From the NCBI GenBank assembly GCA_023055355.1, contig JALJCS010000022.1, positions 14,074,501-14,138,500 on the forward strand: 64,000 bases of DNA, in the 5' to 3' direction. The notes beneath the pieces are model-generated. The model was given only the letters and a program-made list of their open reading frames with translations. It searched no databases and had not been told where the DNA came from. Shown one piece after another: positions 59,746 to 64,000 of the stretch. Origin of the DNA: Agelaius tricolor (Eukaryota; Chordata; Aves; Passeriformes; Icteridae). Numbering within the stretch: position 1 is the stretch's first letter; each line of letters opens with the position of its first letter. The position numbers were made by a program, and so were the translations under genes.

Positions 59746-61799
59746 GGAACACTATAAAATCCATCATGCTGGGGCTTCACCGCAGTGGCACAAAGGTTTT
59801 TGTCATCAGGAGTCCATGAAGTGGCTTCAGCCCTGACACCGCTCCTGCTAATCCTGGCCACAGCAGAAGTTTGTCACTGGTGACACTTTCTATGGTGAAA
59901 CTTTCTGTCTTCGGGCATGTGATGTGTTCTGCAAAGGGTGGCTACTGGAAAAATGTACAAACGCTGCAGGTCATTTGTGGATGCACAAAACTGGAAAAAT
60001 TTGATTTTTTTTTTTCTTTTAACTTGGTTTGAGTTGGAAAAGCTGGTAGGATGACTTCTGTTACTGCTTTGTCCTTGGGGTTTCTTTGCAAGGAAAGTAC
60101 TAGTCAGGTAATGACAGGGTTTTAATTAAGTAAAACAAGTTTCTGGAAAAACAACAGGCAGAATAGCAGCCTGTAGAACTCAAACTTGTACGACTTGGTT
60201 TAGAGCAGTGCCAGGAGAGACATGTCTGCTCAGCATCTTCTGGGGCTGCTCTGTGGCTTCCCTGGTGCGAGGCACCAAGGAGCCAGCTCAAGGCACAAGG
60301 AAGGCAGTGCCCTGGCTTGGAGTGACAGATGCTTGCTTCTCCCTTTATTCTTCCTGTCCCTGTCCCCAGGCTGTGACTGTGGAACCATTCAACTTGCAGA
60401 TAGTGAAGGCTTTCATTTTAACTGCTATGAGCTTAACAGACCCTCAGTGTCAGTACATCAAGCCACCCATCACACTGCTCCTGTGTGCAGCAAACTCAGA
60501 GCTGGCTGCATGCTCGCTGTCTGTAGAAACCACTAATGTAAAATCTGGAATATCACGTTGTGACTTCACCTTCAAAGGTGTTCAGGGCTCTGTGTGTCCA
60601 GCCAGTGCTGCTGCCAGCAGCTTGTGAAACAGCATAAATCACTCCACAGCTGTATTTTCTAACACACCTTCCTGGTCACATGGAATATTTCAGCGCAGAA
60701 GATGAATGCTTGAGATTTTTCTTGCCCTGCTTTCCAGATGCTTCAGTCCACTAAAACCAGGCATCCAACTTAATTACTGTTTCACAGTCTTCCTGCTTGG
60801 AAGTCAGCGTCTCTGCATGCTAATACAAGGTGGGAGAGCAAGTCCAGAATAGGCTGTGCTGCATTTTTGTGTGCCCAGCGCTGGTGGTTGGAGCTGCACG
60901 TTGGGTGCCATCCTGCTGATCTGCCCGTTCCAAAAGCACCTGCCTGTTGTGCCCAGGGGCTGCCCTGTCCTGGCAGCGTGGCCCCTCTCCATCCCCCTGC
61001 TCCAGGCGTTTTCTTTGGAAATGCCACCGGGCCATACATTGTGCTATTTCTAACTGCACCTGCGCCAGTGCCCGGACTGCGATCGGCTTTCAGAGCTGTA
61101 ACTTCAGCTGCTGCAGGAGATTGTATCCCCAAGGGCTCAGCAGCTCCCTTGGGAGCACACTGGGCTGTGCCCTGCTGTGCCCTGCAGTGGCCAGGGCAGG
61201 TGGTTGTCCCCAGCACTGTCACCTGCCCACACTGCACCCAGTGCCTGTAGATCCACACGGGATCAAGGGCTGTGCCAGGGTCCCGGGGCAGGGAATGGGA
61301 GAGATGTGTGCACAAAGAACCTGGAAACTGGTTTCCCTGAAAGCTTACAAATAAAGTAAAAACAATTTCTCTCTGTTTTCCTGAATTTTGTTTATTTGCT
61401 TGTTTGATGTTTGAACTCAAGTGGAGGTGTTCAAATTGCAGCTACAATTCCCCTTTTCCCAGCAAGCTTGGAGAGCAGCAGGGTGGGAGCCAAGGGGCAC
61501 CCAAGGGAGTTCTCTGGTCTCCCAGGCAGGCTTGGAGCTCGTCCTGCCCCTGTGGTGCTTAAGCAGGTGTTTGTGCAGTATTGAGCACCTCCAGGGTGCA
61601 CTCACAGAAAGGCTGCTTTGGGCCAGAAAGGAATGGGGAATTTTGGGAAACTTGGTGGTAGCTCTGTGTAGGGAAGGATGCCTGTGCTCTGCAGGTGAGG
61701 AACAAACAGGATCTTCACACAGCAGCCGTGCACTGCTGATGGCACATGCAGCTGCTTGGCTCATGGGGCTGCCTGACACAATGGGTGACACAAATTGTA
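59746..61799. other. Downstream DNA, no gene seen
   Basis: No coding exon is supported. A frame spanning 60,208-60,627 has no conserved domain that I recognise and no clear splice sites. Confidence 0.4.
61350..61355 (+). terminator. Candidate distal poly(A) signal
   Basis: AATAAA followed within 20-60 bp by T/GT-rich sequence (TCTCTCTGTTTTCC, TTTTGTTTATTTGCTTGTTT). A good candidate for the end of a spliced PWWP2B 3' exon, though no upstream acceptor can be assigned. Confidence 0.4.
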
Positions 61800-61922
61800 C
61801 TATCACAGATGGGTTTGGGTTGGACATACCTTAAAGATCATTTTGTTCCACCCCTGCCATGGCCAGGGACACCTTCCACTGTCCCAGGTTGCTGCAAGCC
61901 ACATCCAGCCTGGTGTTGAACA
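61800..61922 (-). mobile_element. CR1 LINE 3' end, antisense, short
   Basis: TATCACAGATGGGTTTGGGT, CCTTAAAGATCATTTTGTTC, CACCTTCCACTGTCCCAGG and TCCAGCCTGGTGTTGAA match the reversed CR1 3' UTR. Confidence 0.82.
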
Positions 61923-64000
61923 ATTGAATATTTCTCATTTTCATGTTCAGGTGTGAAAAGTGGGACTTTGATCCCAAGAATTGATGTGAAGGCTCTTGTT
62001 TTTCAGCCTTGATATGTTCTGTTTTATCCATAAGTTGCCATCAGTGGTGCTGGCACCAAGGTGAGCAGGAGTGTGTGGCTGAGTGACAAGCTCTGCTCCT
62101 GCCTGTAAAAGGCTTATGGAGCTGCTCACCTGTGAGATGAGGTGAGCACAAGCTGGGATGTGCTGCTTTTGGCTGGGGTACAATTAGCTTTTTTCACAGG
62201 GATGGATTTGTGGCCACGTTTTGGATTTGTGCTGAACACAGGGTTGATAAAATAGAGATGTTTTTGTTATTGGTGAACAGGACTTGCACAGAGCCAAGGC
62301 TGTTCCTGCCCCTCACACAGCCATGCTGAGGGTGTGTGGGAGGCTGGGAGGGGACACAGCCAGGACAGGTGACTCCAGCTGGCCCAGGGCTATTCCAGTC
62401 CATATGATATCATACGTGGTATATAACATGGGGGGAAAAAGGAGGAAGGGGGGACATTTGGGGTGATGACATTTGTTTTCCCAAGTCACAGTTAAATGTG
62501 ATAGTGCCCTGTTCTCCTGCCTGCCCATGGAAGCAGGGATTTAATTTCTTGTTTTGCTTTGTTTGAGTGTGCAGCTTTTGCCTTCCCTATTAAGTTGTCT
62601 ATCTCAGCCCATGAGTTCTCCAGCGTTTGTGCTTCCAGTTGTGTCCCCGATCCCACTGCTGAGGGAGGGAGCGAGCGGCTGCTGGATGGGGCTATACCAC
62701 CACATGGGGCCTGCTTTATTTTATTTAAATCTGCTTGCTGCAGCTGTTCTGTGTGCTCTCTCTACCTGTACAGAGCACATGGGCTCTGCATTAGCCAGAT
62801 AATGAACTCTGCACATCCTGAGATTACATGCAGCTGAAATAGGCTTCTGGTGTCCGGCAGCAAGGGCACAGATGGGGCTTAATACCTCAGCTCCTGGAGG
62901 GCTCATGCTCCTCATATCTACAGCCCTGTGCCCCAGGGCTGCAGCTCTTCAGTCAGCCATGAGTGCTCCCTTGCTTCTCCCGGGGCTTTCTCTGCCTGAA
63001 CAGGAGCAGGAGCAGGAGCAGGAGCAGCAGGACCCTGCCACGGGCACAGGTGACAGTGTCCCTCTAGCGAGTGAGGGCTGTGGCTCCTGCCCAGCCCAAG
63101 GTGCCCGTGGGCAGCAGGAGGGTTCCCCTCCCTGCAGATGGATGCCCGTGCAGCTGAAGGTGCCCTCAGGGCTCCCAGGTGCCAGAGCAGTTCCACAGGG
63201 GCCTGTTGTGCCCTGCATTAGTGGCCTCCTGGCCTGTCACTGCCCGGGTGGCCCTGGCAGGGAGGAGCTGGGCAGGGGGTAATGGAGCTCTTCCCATTAA
63301 GCTGATGAATTTCTGAAGGAGTGAATGCCTTCACTGATGTACCAGTTCCTGTTTCATCTGCAGTAGTCCGTGCTAGTGCAGGATCAGCCAGCCTGAGTTT
63401 CTTTATGAAGTACATTTCCTGTGTGCTCTCTGCACCCGAAGAAATGAGTTGTAGCAAATTACTAGTTTGACTTCCCTTGTGAGTGATGACTTGCTCTGTT
63501 TTGATGCACGCCAATAACCTGAGCCATTTACTCATCTGGAAAACAGCCCTTTCCAAAGGCAGAAACCCTCAGTGCAGGATTTGTCATAGGGAGGCTTGGA
63601 TGATAGAATTTGAGAGCTCCAGTGTTGGAGAATGTAGCTGCCAGCCTGCTCAAGTCAGCTGGATTCTGTGCCTTGAGAGCTGGAGACAGTTCCAAAACCT
63701 CATGCAGTGGGCCAGAGATGGGGATCCCAGCTGCCACCCTTTCCTTCCTCCTGGGACAGGAAGGCATGGGAAGGAAGGACTTTACCAGCTGGCTGCTGGC
63801 AGCAGCCTCTCTGCATTTCCCCCAAAGAGAGATGGCTGGACAAACACTGGTTTGGTGACACTCAATTACAGCCTGCTGTTAATTGCTTTATGATTAGAAA
63901 ATAATCCTCAGAATAAGCTGCTTGGGCACACTTGGGGTGCTGCAGCCTCCAAAAGATAAGTTGTCTTCTGCACTCTACTGGTGCTGCTCAATCTGGATTT
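61923..64000. other. Downstream intergenic DNA
   Basis: Single-copy sequence with a short (GAGCAG)n run at 63,001-63,028. No exon or RNA gene recognised before the window ends. Confidence 0.45.

Noticed and set aside
60208..60627. Possible exon in a 139-codon plus-strand frame
   Set aside because: No recognisable domain and no convincing acceptor/donor pair; two frames are open across the same bases.

Overview
This is vertebrate nuclear DNA, almost certainly from a bird and perhaps a passerine. The evidence is many 3'-end fragments of CR1 LINEs carrying the CR1 tail (variants of 'TTCTGTGATTCTGTG'), no mammal-type SINEs, compact introns, two strong CpG islands, and an unusually dense set of GC-rich minisatellites. 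Two protein genes are identified from exons read directly in the sequence. Together with their order they match the vertebrate block STK32C - LRRC27 - PWWP2B (human 10q26.3).

Layout. 1-19,995 is the start of intron 1 of STK32C, which runs on the minus strand; its other exons lie beyond the left edge. It alternates single-copy DNA with about ten tandem arrays. STK32C coding exon 1 lies at 19,996-20,080 (minus) in a CpG island of about 19.2-20.7 kb. 20.7-49.6 kb is the interval where LRRC27 is expected. Only one leucine-rich-repeat exon is recognisable (27,906-28,034, plus), and it is out of frame at its 3' end, so LRRC27 looks degraded here. The rest of that interval is CR1 fragments, minisatellites (the largest at 43.0-44.9 kb) and featureless single-copy DNA. 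49.6-57.1 kb holds PWWP2B on the plus strand: CpG-island promoter, coding exon 1 (49,979-50,160), a 5.26 kb intron, and coding exon 2 (55,425-57,114). The two exons join to 623 codons that follow the PWWP2B family from end to end. 57.1-64 kb is 3'UTR or downstream DNA with candidate poly(A) sites and two CR1 fragments.

The genes do not form a pathway. STK32C is a Ser/Thr kinase of the YANK family. PWWP2B is a nuclear PWWP-domain chromatin protein. LRRC27 is a poorly characterised LRR/coiled-coil protein. No multi-gene system of a new kind was found. What stands out is the tandem-repeat landscape: an array with at least eleven direct GGGTCA half-site pairs spaced by 3 bp and a 969-bp higher-order period; a G4-prone array grown inside a CR1 copy; a GC minisatellite starting beside the STK32C splice donor; and a hexapeptide repeat inside the PWWP2B coding sequence. 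Nearly all long open frames in the window are translations of tandem repeats and are not called as genes.
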